From Massilia cavernae (lineage in GTDB: Bacteria > Pseudomonadota > Gammaproteobacteria > Burkholderiales > Burkholderiaceae_D): a stretch of 40,404 bases of DNA. Numbering within the stretch: the stretch's first letter is position 1; every line of letters starts with the position of its first letter. Under the pieces are notes generated by a model that saw only the letters and a list, made by a program, of their open reading frames with translations, was not told the DNA's origin and did no database searches. Below, piece after piece: positions 32,702 through 40,404 of the stretch. The stretch lies in contig NZ_QYUP01000201.1 in assembly GCF_003590855.1 (NCBI RefSeq), positions 1 to 40,404 on the forward strand, given 5' to 3'. The position numbers and the translations under genes were made by a program.

Positions 32702-34285
32702 TTGACCATCACTATTAACGGCGACCTGCTGATTGGCGCTACCGTGCAACACGGCACGGCGTCAGAATTCCGCGCCATCGACCCGTCTACCGGTCGGGAA
32801 TTGTTGCCAGCGTTCGGCGCTGCCAACTTGAATGACGTCAGCCGCGCATGCGCACTCGCGCAGCAGGCCTTCGACACCTACCGCGACACCTCGCTGGAGC
32901 AGCGCGCAGAATTCCTCGAACAGATCGCCCAAAATATCCTCGACCTCGGCCCCGTGCTGATCGAGCGCGCGATGCAGGAATCCGGCCTGCCGCAAGCCCG
33001 TCTCGAAGGCGAGCGCGGCCGCGCAGTCGGCCAGCTGCGCCTGTTCGCCAAGGTAGTGCGCGACGGCCGCTGGCTCGGCACCGCGCTCGATTCCGCCCTG
33101 CCCGAGCGCACCCCGCCACGCCCTGACCTGCGCCTGCGCAAGATCGGTCTGGGGCCGGTCGTCGTGTTCGGCGCCAGCAATTTCCCGCTCGCGTTCTCGG
33201 TGGCGGGCGGCGATACCGCCTCCGCGCTTGCGGGAGGCTGCCCGGTTGTCGTCAAGGCGCACGGCGCCCACCCCGGCACCTCAGAACTGGTCGGCCGCGC
33301 AGTCCAGGCCGCAGTGGCCAGCAGCGGCCTGCCGGAAGGCGTATTTTCGATGCTGCATGGCGACGGACGCACCGTCGGCCAGGCCCTGGTCACGCATCCG
33401 GCGATCAAGGCGGTCGGCTTCACCGGCTCGCGCCAGGGCGGCATGGCGCTGGTGCGCGCCGCGGCCCAGCGCGCCGAACCGATCCCTGTGTATGCGGAAA
33501 TGAGCAGCATCAACCCGATGTTCATGCTGCCAGACGCGCTGGCCCAAGGCGCAGGCAAGATCGGCAGCGGGTTCGTCGACTCGCTGACGCTCGGCTCCGG
33601 CCAGTTCTGCACCAATCCAGGCCTAGTGATTGCCGTTGAAGGGAACGCGCTCAACAAGTTTCGCGACGCCGCCGCGACCGCACTGCAGGGCAAGACCGGC
33701 ACCACCATGCTGACGCCCGGCATCCACGCGGCCTTCAACGACGGCGTCGAAAAGCTCGGCAAGGCGGCCGGCGTGACACTGCTGGCGCGCGGCCAGAACG
33801 GCACCAGCGCCAGCGCAGGCCAGGCGGCGCTGTTCATGACCGACGCCGCCAACTTCCTCGCCAATCCGGCACTCGAAGACGAGATTTTCGGCGCCGCATC
33901 GCTGATCGTCAGCTGCAGCGACATCGGCCAGTTCAGCCAGATCGCCGAACACCTCGACGGCCAACTGACCGCCACCATGTTTCTGACCGAGAACGACCGC
34001 GACGCCGCGCTGGCCCTGCTGCCCGTGCTCGAACGCAAGGCTGGCCGCATCCTTATCAATGGCTTCCCGACCGGGGTGGAAGTGTCGCATGCGATGGTGC
34101 ATGGCGGGCCGTTCCCGGCCACTTCCGACAGCCGCAGCACGTCGGTCGGCGCCGGCGCGATCGACCGTTTCCTGCGTCCGGTCAGTTATCAGGACCTGCC
34201 GGCCTACCTGCTGCCGGCAGCCCTGCAGGACGACAACCCGCTGGGCCTGTGGCGCGTGCGCGACGGCGAACTGGCGCAAGCCTGA
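32702..34285 (+). CDS. 2,5-dioxovalerate (alpha-ketoglutarate semialdehyde) dehydrogenase
   Basis: 527 residues. There is no ATG near the family start, so TTG is used (TTG ACC ATC ACT ATT AAC), with AAGGAG 7 nt upstream. Aldehyde dehydrogenase superfamily, KGSADH branch: cofactor motif [15 protein letters not shown] at about 157-171, Lys185 ([15 protein letters not shown]), GFTGSRQGG at 239-247, general base Glu266 (YAEMSSINP), nucleophile Cys303 (SGQFCTNPG), and [12 protein letters not shown]. All are intact. It oxidises 2,5-dioxopentanoate to 2-oxoglutarate with NAD(P), the last step of hydroxyproline breakdown. It now follows the truncated epimerase directly. A catalytically dead paralogue is at 5.0-6.4 kb. 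Confidence 0.93.
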   Translation: MTITINGDLLIGATVQHGTASEFRAIDPSTGRELLPAFGAANLNDVSRACALAQQAFDTYRDTSLEQRAEFLEQIAQNILDLGPVLIERAMQESGLPQARLEGERGRAVGQLRLFAKVVRDGRWLGTALDSALPERTPPRPDLRLRKIGLGPVVVFGASNFPLAFSVAGGDTASALAGGCPVVVKAHGAHPGTSELVGRAVQAAVASSGLPEGVFSMLHGDGRTVGQALVTHPAIKAVGFTGSRQGGMALVRAAAQRAEPIPVYAEMSSINPMFMLPDALAQGAGKIGSGFVDSLTLGSGQFCTNPGLVIAVEGNALNKFRDAAATALQGKTGTTMLTPGIHAAFNDGVEKLGKAAGVTLLARGQNGTSASAGQAALFMTDAANFLANPALEDEIFGAASLIVSCSDIGQFSQIAEHLDGQLTATMFLTENDRDAALALLPVLERKAGRILINGFPTGVEVSHAMVHGGPFPATSDSRSTSVGAGAIDRFLRPVSYQDLPAYLLPAALQDDNPLGLWRVRDGELAQA

Positions 34286-34360
34286 CGCCTCGCCGTCCGG
34301 GCCGGCGCGCTTAACCAGTGTATCGTAGAGTCATTCGTACAACCTCATTCCATATCCAAC

Positions 34361-36049
34361 ATGCTGAACGAACTCCGCACGCCCTATGAACTGGGCAACC
34401 AGAACCAGACCACGACCCTGGCCGAATGCAGCGCCTGGTACCAGGACCTCGCACGCCGCTTTCCCGCGATCCTGAGCTTCGAGGTGATCGGCACCTCGGA
34501 TGCGGGCGTCCCGATTTACGCCGGCGTGGTGAGCGCCGACGGCGTGTTCGACCGCGCGCAGGTCAAGCGCGAAGGGCGCCCCGTCTTTTTCAACAACAAC
34601 GGCATCCATCCGGGCGAACCGGAAGGCGTCGATGCCTGCATGGCGCTGGTGCGCGACTTCTGCCTCGAGCCGACGCGCCTGGCGGCGCTCGGCAAGACCG
34701 TGTTCCTGTTCGTCCCACTGTACAACGTCGACGGCAGCCTGAATCGCGCCAACACTTCGCGCGTGAACCAGGACGGTCCGGAGCAGTTCGGCTTTCGCGG
34801 CAACAGCCGCCACCTCGACCTGAATCGCGACTTCGTCAAATGCGACACGCTGACCGCGCAGGCATTCAACCGCCTGTTCACCGAGTGGGACCCGGACGTG
34901 ATGGTCGACACCCATACTTCGAACGGCGCCGACTACACGTACACGATGACGCTGATTCACACCCAGGCCGACAAGCTTGGCGGCGGGCTGGGCGACTTCC
35001 TGCGCGATACCATGTTGCCGCATATGTTCGGCGAGATGGAGCGGCGCGGCTGGCCGACCTGCCCGTACGTCAATCCGGTGAAGGACAGCCCGGATCACGG
35101 CATCGCCGACTTCCTCGAAACGCCGCGCTTCTCGACCGGCTACGCGGCGCTGCACCACACTATCGGCTTCATGCCCGAGACGCACATGCTCAAACCGTTC
35201 GCCGACCGCTACGCATCGATGCGCGCGCTGGTCGAAACGGCGCTCGACTTCACCGTCGCGCACGCCGCGCAGATCCAGGCGCTGCGGCGCGAGGCGCGCG
35301 AGCAGGGCAAGCGCGCGCGCGAGTGGCCGGTGCACTGGGCGATGGACGAGAGCCGGCCGTCGACCTTCCGCTTCAAGGGTTATGCGGCACGCTACAGCCC
35401 AAGCCTGCTGGGCGACTACACGCGCCTGTCGTACGATCGCAGCGCACCGTGGGAACGCGATATCGCCTACTACAACCGGTTCCCGGCCGATGTGGTGGTG
35501 AACGCGCCGCGCGCGTACGTGGTGCCGCAAGAGTGGCGCGAGGCGATCGAACGGCTCGAATGGAATGGCGTGAAGATGGAGCGGATCGAGGCTGATCGGA
35601 TGCAGGAGGTGCAGTACTACCACGTCGCATCGGTGTGCTCGCGCGCGAACGCGTACGAAGGCCACATGTTCCACGACGAAGTGAAGCTGGAGAAGCGCAG
35701 CGCGCAGGTGAAGCTGCGCGCCGGCGATTACTGGATTCCGCTGGACCAGGACAACGCGCGCTACGCGATCGAAACGCTGGAGCCGGAAGGGCACGACAGC
35801 TTCTTCCGCTGGGGTTTCTTCAACAGCGTGCTGGAGAAAAAGGAAGCATATTCGGATTACGTGTTCGAAGACCACGCGATGGAGCTGCTGCGCGACGAGC
35901 CTGAGCTGAAGGTCAAGTTCGATGCGTGGAAGGCGGCCAATCCGGCGCTGCTGAAAGACCAGGACGCGGTGCTCGACTTCATCTTCGCCAACTGCAAACG
36001 GTATGCGGAACCGGAGTGGCGCCGCTATCCGGTATTCTCGGTGTTTTGA
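34361..36049 (+). CDS. M14-family zinc carboxypeptidase-like protein
   Basis: 562 residues, no signal peptide. Zinc ligands H83 and E86 (NNGIHPGEPEG) and H185 (VDTHTSNGADY), and a catalytic Glu about 273 (GFMPETHMLK), all in the M14 order. Substrate-region residues NSRHLDLNRDF match the family Asn-Arg motif. The C-terminal 250 residues form a branch-specific extension. It probably trims peptides, which in this neighbourhood would supply hydroxyproline or proline from collagen-like peptides (inference). The antisense strand is also open over the whole length, a GC-skew artefact. Confidence 0.92.
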   Translation: MLNELRTPYELGNQNQTTTLAECSAWYQDLARRFPAILSFEVIGTSDAGVPIYAGVVSADGVFDRAQVKREGRPVFFNNNGIHPGEPEGVDACMALVRDFCLEPTRLAALGKTVFLFVPLYNVDGSLNRANTSRVNQDGPEQFGFRGNSRHLDLNRDFVKCDTLTAQAFNRLFTEWDPDVMVDTHTSNGADYTYTMTLIHTQADKLGGGLGDFLRDTMLPHMFGEMERRGWPTCPYVNPVKDSPDHGIADFLETPRFSTGYAALHHTIGFMPETHMLKPFADRYASMRALVETALDFTVAHAAQIQALRREAREQGKRAREWPVHWAMDESRPSTFRFKGYAARYSPSLLGDYTRLSYDRSAPWERDIAYYNRFPADVVVNAPRAYVVPQEWREAIERLEWNGVKMERIEADRMQEVQYYHVASVCSRANAYEGHMFHDEVKLEKRSAQVKLRAGDYWIPLDQDNARYAIETLEPEGHDSFFRWGFFNSVLEKKEAYSDYVFEDHAMELLRDEPELKVKFDAWKAANPALLKDQDAVLDFIFANCKRYAEPEWRRYPVFSVF

Positions 36050-36057
36050 TTGTCCGC

Positions 36058-36154
36058 GTGGGCACGGCAAGCCGTGCCCACTCTACCTGTCCGTAGGGTG
36101 GGCGCGTGCCCACGCCGATACGCCGTTGGAGGGCTCGTCGGCATACATGCCGAC
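36058..36154. repeat. cluster of three palindromic REP-like hairpins
   Basis: GTGGGCACGGC-AA-GCCGTGCCCAC (36058-36081, perfect 11-bp stem), GTGGGC-GCGT-GCCCAC (36098-36113) and GTCGGCAT-AC-ATGCCGAC (36137-36154). They follow the peptidase stop by 8 bp and could serve as a transcription terminator. The GTAGGGTGGGC core resembles dispersed intergenic repeats I associate with Oxalobacteraceae (recollection). Confidence 0.7.
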
Positions 36155-36171
36155 CCCACGCGGATTGATGA

Positions 36172-36830
36172 TTACTTCGACGCGGCGATCCAACGATCGA
36201 GTTTCGCTTCGAGCAGCGACAGCGGCAGCGTGCCTTCCCCCAGCACGATCTCGTGGAACTTCGGCAGGCTCAATTTCGGCCCCAGCGCCGCGCTCGCACG
36301 TGCCCGCAGCTCGGCGATCCTCAGCGCACCGATCTTGTACCCGAGCGCCTGCGCCGGCCGCGCCATGCAGCGTTAAGTCTGGTTCTTCGCCAGCTGCTCG
36401 GTATAGCCGAGCGTATCGCGCATGTACTGGATCGACTGCTCGCGCGTCCAGCCCTGAGCGTGCATGCCGGTGTCGACCACCAGCCGCACCGCGCGCAGCA
36501 TCTCGTTGGTTCAGGTGCCCGAAATAGTCGTCCGGTTTCTCGTACAGCCCCATCTCCTAGCCCAGCGTTCCCGCGTGCATTGCCCAGCCCTTCGGTGAAG
36601 GCGTTGTTGCCGCCGAATTTGCGGAAGTTCGGCAGGTTCAGTTCCTGCATCAGCGCGATGTGGAAGTGGTGGCCAGGCTGACCCTCATGCAGGAACAGGG
36701 TGGTCATTTCGGTGGTGCTGTATTCCTTCGGATCGTTCACCACCGCCCAGTACACGCCGGGGCGCGAGCCGTTGGTGGCCGGCGACGTGTAGTGGTCGGA
36801 CGCCGTCGCGCGGCTCAGTTCACCGGCCAG
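36172..36830 (-). pseudogene. DUF885 metallopeptidase-like protein, 3' portion, frameshifted
   Basis: Minus strand: GVYWAVVNDPKEYSTTEMTT, then LFLHEGQPGHHFHIALMQEL (HExxPGHH zinc motif) and KFGGNNAFTEG. The frame then breaks, and the C-terminus is recovered as QALGYKIGALRIAELRARAS and PLSLLEAKLDRWIAASK. About 220 of some 600 residues remain. The upstream edge joins unrelated plus-strand sequence near 36835. It is not a copy of the DUF885 gene at 39 kb: the zinc motif contexts differ (HEGQPGHHFH against HESAPGHAFQ). Confidence 0.75.
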
Positions 36831-36839
36831 GCCCGATTC

Positions 36840-37273
36840 CCGGATACAGCGGCCGTGCGCAGCCGGTGGCGCAACTGCGCGGGGCCGTGCAGCGGCTGGC
36901 GGCGCTGGTCGACCGCGACACCATCCTGTGCGGCGCGCTGGATGCCGGCACGCTGGCCTGCACCACGCCCGGCGCGGAGGGGCATGCGGGCGGCCCGCTG
37001 GCCGAACTGCTGGCGCTGCAGCCACGTCTCGCCCGGCCGCTGCTGCCGCCGATGGACAGCATAATGCACCTCGAAGCGGACGCGCTCGTGCGCTTGCTGC
37101 TCACCCATCCGAACGCCATGCTGATCGACGTGCGCGAGAGTTACGAACATGCTGCCGGCGGCGCGCCGGAATGGAGCGGGCGCGCGGCGCACAGCGTGCC
37201 CCTGTCGCGGCTGGTCCAGCACCTTCCGGACTGGCTGCGCGCCGAACAGCGCCCGCTGATTGCCTTTCTTCGT
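36840..37273 (+). pseudogene. fragment with a rhodanese-like domain, possibly the tail of a metallo-beta-lactamase/rhodanese fusion
   Basis: The frame opens without a start of its own and reads VAQLRGAVQRLAALVDRDTI, then AEGHAGGPLAELLAL. A rhodanese domain follows: ADALVRLLLTHPNAMLIDVR and AAHSVPLSRLVQHLPDWLRA. It ends at LIAFLRG, exactly where the active-site loop (C-x-x-G-x-R) should begin, because the duplicated epimerase segment starts there. The catalytic Cys is thus lost. The MBL assignment of the first part is a guess. Confidence 0.55.
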
Positions 37274-37728
37274 GGCCTCAATTGTGCCGGTCTGGTTGAT
37301 CCCGGCACTTATTTTCCCACATGCGCGACATCCGGGTACAACATCGGCGCGAGTGCCGCCGCGCCCGCGACTATGCCTATTTCGTCATCAAAGACGCGCT
37401 GCCCGAGCAAGACGGCGGCGCGCCATCCGGTTAAGCTTTGGGCATGCAATCAATCACCATCATCGATTCCGATTCCCATACCGGCGGCAAGCCGACCCGC
37501 CTCGTCACCGACGGCGGCCCGGCGCTTGGTAACGGCCCCTTGTCTGAGCGCCTCGAGATCTTGCGCCGCCAGCATGACCGTTTTCGCACCGCCATCGCGT
37601 GCGAGCCGCGCGGATCGGAGGCGATGGTCGGCGCGCTATTGTGCCCGCCGCACGCGCCCGACTGTGCTGCTGGCGTCATCTTCTTCAACAATGTCGGCTA
37701 TCTGGGCATGTGCGGGCATGGCGCCATC
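37273..37728 (+). repeat. 450-bp duplicated segment, copy 2
   Basis: A second copy of 31651-32100, with five substitutions and an extra GATTCC (two extra codons, Asp-Ser, in the epimerase). Its left edge cuts the rhodanese fragment and its right edge cuts into flavoprotein sequence. This copy is therefore the transposed one, or one end of a larger collapsed duplication. Confidence 0.92.
37444..37728 (+). pseudogene. 4-hydroxyproline epimerase, 5' fragment (second copy)
   Basis: Starts [20 protein letters not shown] and runs to the first catalytic Cys (GMCGHGAIA), then loses homology. About 95 of some 310 residues remain. The promoter region in front of it is also duplicated, so it may still be transcribed and drive the deaminase gene downstream. 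Confidence 0.85.
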
Positions 37729-37731
37729 GCA

Positions 37732-38081
37732 TCGCCGGCCTCGCCGCGGTCGGCCAGCACAGCCTGGCGCAGCGGCATTTCGCCGAACGCGCCCGCTGGC
37801 AAAAATTTGCGGGCCGGCTCGCGCGGGCGTTTGCATTGCGTTCCGAATTGCGCGGCTTGGCCGATGCCGACACCAGCGTCTGCCGCTGCGAAGACGTCTG
37901 CCACGGCGAGCTGCGGCAGCACAGCAACTGGCGCAGCGCCAAGCTGCACACACGCTGCGGGATGGGGCCGTGCCAGGGCCGCATCTGCGGCGGCGCCACC
38001 GATTTCCTCTACGACTGGCGCCCCGATTCCGTGCGCGTGCCGCTGTCGCCGGCGCGCATCGACAGCATCATTACTTCATAA
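37732..38081 (+). pseudogene. FAD-dependent oxidoreductase C-terminal fragment with a BFD-like [2Fe-2S] domain (hydroxyproline oxidase subunit)
   Basis: Reads [20 protein letters not shown], then [15 protein letters not shown], and [25 protein letters not shown] to a stop. The CxC and Cx4C set is the [2Fe-2S] domain found at the C-terminus of flavoprotein alpha subunits of hydroxyproline and opine dehydrogenases. The FAD-binding N-terminal two thirds are missing, replaced by the epimerase fragment in another frame. It lies 41 bp before the deaminase gene, in the expected operon order. Confidence 0.75.
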
Positions 38082-38122
38082 AGCATCCGAGTTCTGTCCG
38101 TTTCACCTTCAAGGAGAACAGC

Positions 38123-39034
38123 ATGACCGCAGCAAAATGGGCAGGGGTATTCCCTGCAGTAACGACCAAGTTTAAACCGAACGAGGACCTCGATCACGCC
38201 GAGATGGAACGGCATTTCGAGTTCCAGATCGAAAACGGCGTGCACGGCTTACTCACCTGCGGTTCGCTGGGCGAAGCGAGCACCCTGTCGTTCGACGAAA
38301 AGCTGGCCGTGACACGCACCGCGCTCGACGTCGCCAACGGGCGGGTGCCGGTGCTCGTCAACGTCAGCGAGACGCGCACTGCGAACGCCTGCCGTTTCGC
38401 CGAGCAGGCGCGCGCGATGGGCGTGCAAGGCTTCATGGTCATGCCGTCGGTACTGTATGCGGCCGATGCGCGCGAGGCCAAGGACAATCTGCGCACGATT
38501 GCACAAGCAGCCCAGTTGCCAATCATGGTCTACAATAATCCGGTCTCGTATAAAGTCGATCTGACGCCGGACGATTTCAAAGACCTGGCCGACTGCGAAT
38601 GGATCGTCGCAATCAAGGAGTCGACCGAGAACATCCGCCGCATCACTGACTTGCGCAACGCGGTGGGCTATCGCTACCAGCTGTTTATGGGCGTTGATGA
38701 CCTCTCGTTCGAAGGCCTGGCAGTGGGCGCCGACGGCTTGCTGGCCGGCCTGGTCGTCGCATTCCCCAAAGAAACCGTCACCCTGTATAAGCTGATGCAG
38801 GCCAAGCGCTGGGATGAAGCGCTCAAGCTGTATCAATGGTTCATGCCGCTGATGCACCTCGATGTCTCCAACAAGCTCGTACAAAACCTGAAGCTGGTCG
38901 AATTCCTGGTCGGCGTCGGCAACGAGAACGTACGCCGCCCGCGCCAGCCGCTGCAAGGCGCCGAACGCGAACGCGTCGCGCTCATCGTGCAACAGGCGTT
39001 GGCAACGCGTCCCGACGTCAGCCGACTGCTTTAG
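38123..39034 (+). CDS. DapA-family lyase: 1-pyrroline-4-hydroxy-2-carboxylate deaminase
   Basis: 303 residues, with AAGGAG 7 nt before the ATG. TIM barrel of the dihydrodipicolinate synthase family: [14 protein letters not shown] near 47, Tyr137 ([11 protein letters not shown]) and Schiff-base Lys165 (IVAIKEST). In hydroxyproline clusters this family converts 1-pyrroline-4-hydroxy-2-carboxylate to 2,5-dioxopentanoate and ammonia, feeding the dehydrogenase at 32.7 kb. The reading frame is open far upstream, back to 36866 across the rhodanese and epimerase fragments, but the RBS and family start support 38123. Confidence 0.92.
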   Translation: MTAAKWAGVFPAVTTKFKPNEDLDHAEMERHFEFQIENGVHGLLTCGSLGEASTLSFDEKLAVTRTALDVANGRVPVLVNVSETRTANACRFAEQARAMGVQGFMVMPSVLYAADAREAKDNLRTIAQAAQLPIMVYNNPVSYKVDLTPDDFKDLADCEWIVAIKESTENIRRITDLRNAVGYRYQLFMGVDDLSFEGLAVGADGLLAGLVVAFPKETVTLYKLMQAKRWDEALKLYQWFMPLMHLDVSNKLVQNLKLVEFLVGVGNENVRRPRQPLQGAERERVALIVQQALATRPDVSRLL

Positions 39035-39080
39035 GAAAGCGCGGAGCAAGACACTACCTCCCCATCGCAAGGAAAAATCA

Positions 39081-40404
39081 ATGGAAAAGCTGAGTGCTGC
39101 GCTGCTTGGCGCATACCTGCTGTTGGCCGCTAGTGCGCCGTCGCATGCGGCCACCGCGGACGAGCGTTTTAAAGAGATCTACACGCAGGAATGGAAATGG
39201 CGCCTGACGCAGCGCCTGGAAGACGGCGAGGATGATGACAACCCGATCCGCGCCGAACTGCCCAAGATCGACCCGGTCACGCAACTTGCGCGGCTGCAGT
39301 ACTGGAGCGGCGTGCTGCAACGGCTGGCCGGCATCGCGCCGGCGCGCCTGTCGGCAGAGGAGCGCATCAACTACGCCGTGTACCGGGCGCAGATCCAGGC
39401 GCTGGCCAGCAGCCAGCAATTCCGCGAATACGAAAAGCCGCTCAACGCCGACAGCTCGTTCTGGTCGAGCACGGCCAGCGTCGCGCGCAAGCCGCTTGGC
39501 AGCGCCGCCGATTACCGCAAATTCATCGCGCAACTGAACGACGTGCCGCGCTACTTCCGCGAGCAGGTCGCCAATATGCGCAGCGGCCTGCAGCGCGGCT
39601 TCACGCCGCCGAAGGTCACGCTGACGGGGCGCGACATCTCGCTGAGCTCGGTGACCGAAGCGGCCAGCCCGCAGGACACCGTGTTCTACCTGCCGTTCAA
39701 GTCGATGCCGTCGACCATTTCCGCCGACGAGCAGCGCGCATTGCGCGAGGCCGGCCTGCAGGCGATCCGCGAAGCGGTGATACCGGCGCACGCCGAGCTG
39801 CTCAAGTTCATGCGCAACGAATACGTGCCGCGCGCCAGCGAAGCGCTGGCCGCCGAGAGCCTGCCGGACGGGAAAGCGTACTACCAGTCGAAGATCGTCG
39901 AATTCACCACCACCAACATGGACGCGGACCGCATCCACCAGATCGGCCTGTCCGAAATGGCCAAGATCCGCGCCGAGATGCAAGTGGCGATCCGCCAGAC
40001 CGGCTTTAGCGGCGACTTCCCGGCCTTCCTGCAATTCCTGCGCAGCGACCCGCGCTTCTACGCCAAGACGGCGGAAGAACTGCTGATGCGCGCCGCCTTC
40101 ATCGCCAAGAAGTTCGACGCAAAGGCCGGCCAGTACTTCGGCTATTTGCCGCGGCGCCGCTTTGCCATCACGCCGGTGCCGGACGACATAGCGCCGTATT
40201 ACACCTCGGGCCGGGGCTGGCCGGGCGTCTATTTGGTGAACACCTACAACCTGCCGTCGCGCGCGCTGTATAGCCTGCCGGCGCTGACACTGCACGAGTC
40301 GGCGCCGGGCCACGCATTCCAGATGCCGGTCGCGCTGGAGCAGAAGGGCCGCCCGGCCTTCCGCCGCGCCTATATCTCCGCGTATGGCGAAGGCTGGGCG
40401 CTGT
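39081..40404 (+). CDS. DUF885 family putative metallopeptidase, secreted (runs off the window)
   Basis: 441 codons are open to the window edge without a stop. AAGGAAAA lies before the ATG, and the product has a signal peptide (MEKLSAALLGAYLLLAASAP, cleavage near SHA-A). DUF885 features: RLEDGEDDDNPIRAELPKID; MPSTISADEQRALREAGLQA; GYLPRRRFAITPVPDDIAPY; zinc motif LTLHESAPGHAFQ (HExxPGH); YGEGWAL, the family glutamate. About 150 residues should follow. It lies 46 bp after the deaminase gene and is probably co-transcribed. Like the M14 enzyme, it fits peptide degradation feeding the pathway. Confidence 0.92.
   Translation, partial: MEKLSAALLGAYLLLAASAPSHAATADERFKEIYTQEWKWRLTQRLEDGEDDDNPIRAELPKIDPVTQLARLQYWSGVLQRLAGIAPARLSAEERINYAVYRAQIQALASSQQFREYEKPLNADSSFWSSTASVARKPLGSAADYRKFIAQLNDVPRYFREQVANMRSGLQRGFTPPKVTLTGRDISLSSVTEAASPQDTVFYLPFKSMPSTISADEQRALREAGLQAIREAVIPAHAELLKFMRNEYVPRASEALAAESLPDGKAYYQSKIVEFTTTNMDADRIHQIGLSEMAKIRAEMQVAIRQTGFSGDFPAFLQFLRSDPRFYAKTAEELLMRAAFIAKKFDAKAGQYFGYLPRRRFAITPVPDDIAPYYTSGRGWPGVYLVNTYNLPSRALYSLPALTLHESAPGHAFQMPVALEQKGRPAFRRAYISAYGEGWAL

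Noticed and set aside
32878..34140. 420-codon minus-strand open frame
   Set aside because: Ser/Pro/Ala-rich shadow of the intact dehydrogenase gene.
34331..36070. 579-codon open frame antisense to the M14 peptidase gene
   Set aside because: Arg/His/Val-rich composition without any family motif, mirroring a well-supported zinc peptidase; explained by high GC at third positions.
39078..40313. 411-codon minus-strand open frame near the right edge
   Set aside because: Antisense to the DUF885 gene, which has a signal peptide, zinc motif and RBS; the minus-strand product shows none.
1..40404. CRISPR array or rRNA genes
   Set aside because: No regularly spaced short repeats and no rRNA-like conserved stretches were seen.

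Overview
The window looks like chromosomal DNA of a Massilia-type betaproteobacterium (Oxalobacteraceae). This is inferred from the GC-rich coding style, the style of the chemoreceptor and regulator families, and a trans-4-hydroxy-L-proline catabolic cluster (4-hydroxyproline epimerase, pyrroline-4-hydroxy-2-carboxylate deaminase, 2,5-dioxovalerate dehydrogenase) next to M14 and DUF885 peptidases. No database search was possible.

The left part (1-6.4 kb) is largely decayed. It holds a frameshifted small gene, a methyl-accepting chemotaxis protein pseudogene whose 3' end is cut by an IS3-family element, and an alpha/beta hydrolase preceded by the 5' stumps of an isochorismatase-like hydrolase and a molybdopterin oxidoreductase. 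It also holds an intact aldehyde dehydrogenase-like reading frame that has lost every catalytic residue I can align. From 6.8 to 16.6 kb come a large winged-helix/NB-ARC/TPR regulator, a LysR-pirin-DoxX module, a graveyard of two-component genes (12.1-13.6 kb), a divergent NmrA/LysR pair and an SDR. From 16.7 to 24.4 kb, all on the minus strand, a probable transcription unit runs lipase - cytochrome c - membrane protein - [2Fe-2S] subunit - Mo-oxidoreductase large subunit (locally frameshifted) - second winged-helix/NB-ARC/TPR regulator. From 24.6 to 30.4 kb are a TetR gene with its operator inside the promoter spacer, a thiolase with one frameshift, a cNMP/glutaredoxin-like/thioredoxin-reductase-like flavoprotein without its CxxC, and a haloperoxidase-like hydrolase plus cysteine hydrolase pair.

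A tRNA-Cys gene (30.6 kb) and a tyrosine-recombinase remnant precede a scrambled hydroxyproline locus (31.2-39 kb). Its AraC/PAS regulator is truncated and its epimerase is broken. A 450-bp piece (promoter plus epimerase 5' end) is duplicated 5.6 kb away, and the oxidase subunits are deleted except for one C-terminal [2Fe-2S] domain. The deaminase, the aldehyde dehydrogenase, the M14 peptidase and a DUF885 protein that runs off the right edge remain intact.

The most interesting signal is a 16-bp direct-repeat motif (rTTwAC-N4-rTTwAC, 10-bp period). It occurs, always in the same orientation to the gene, upstream of five separate loci: the hydrolase/Mo-oxidoreductase stump locus, the dead aldehyde dehydrogenase, the SDR, the lipase-cytochrome-Ior operon and the haloperoxidase pair. 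Tandem half-sites with 10-bp spacing are what an OmpR-type winged helix binds, and the window carries two paralogous regulators with exactly that domain on an NB-ARC/TPR body. Together they suggest an undescribed regulon of oxidoreductases and hydrolases.
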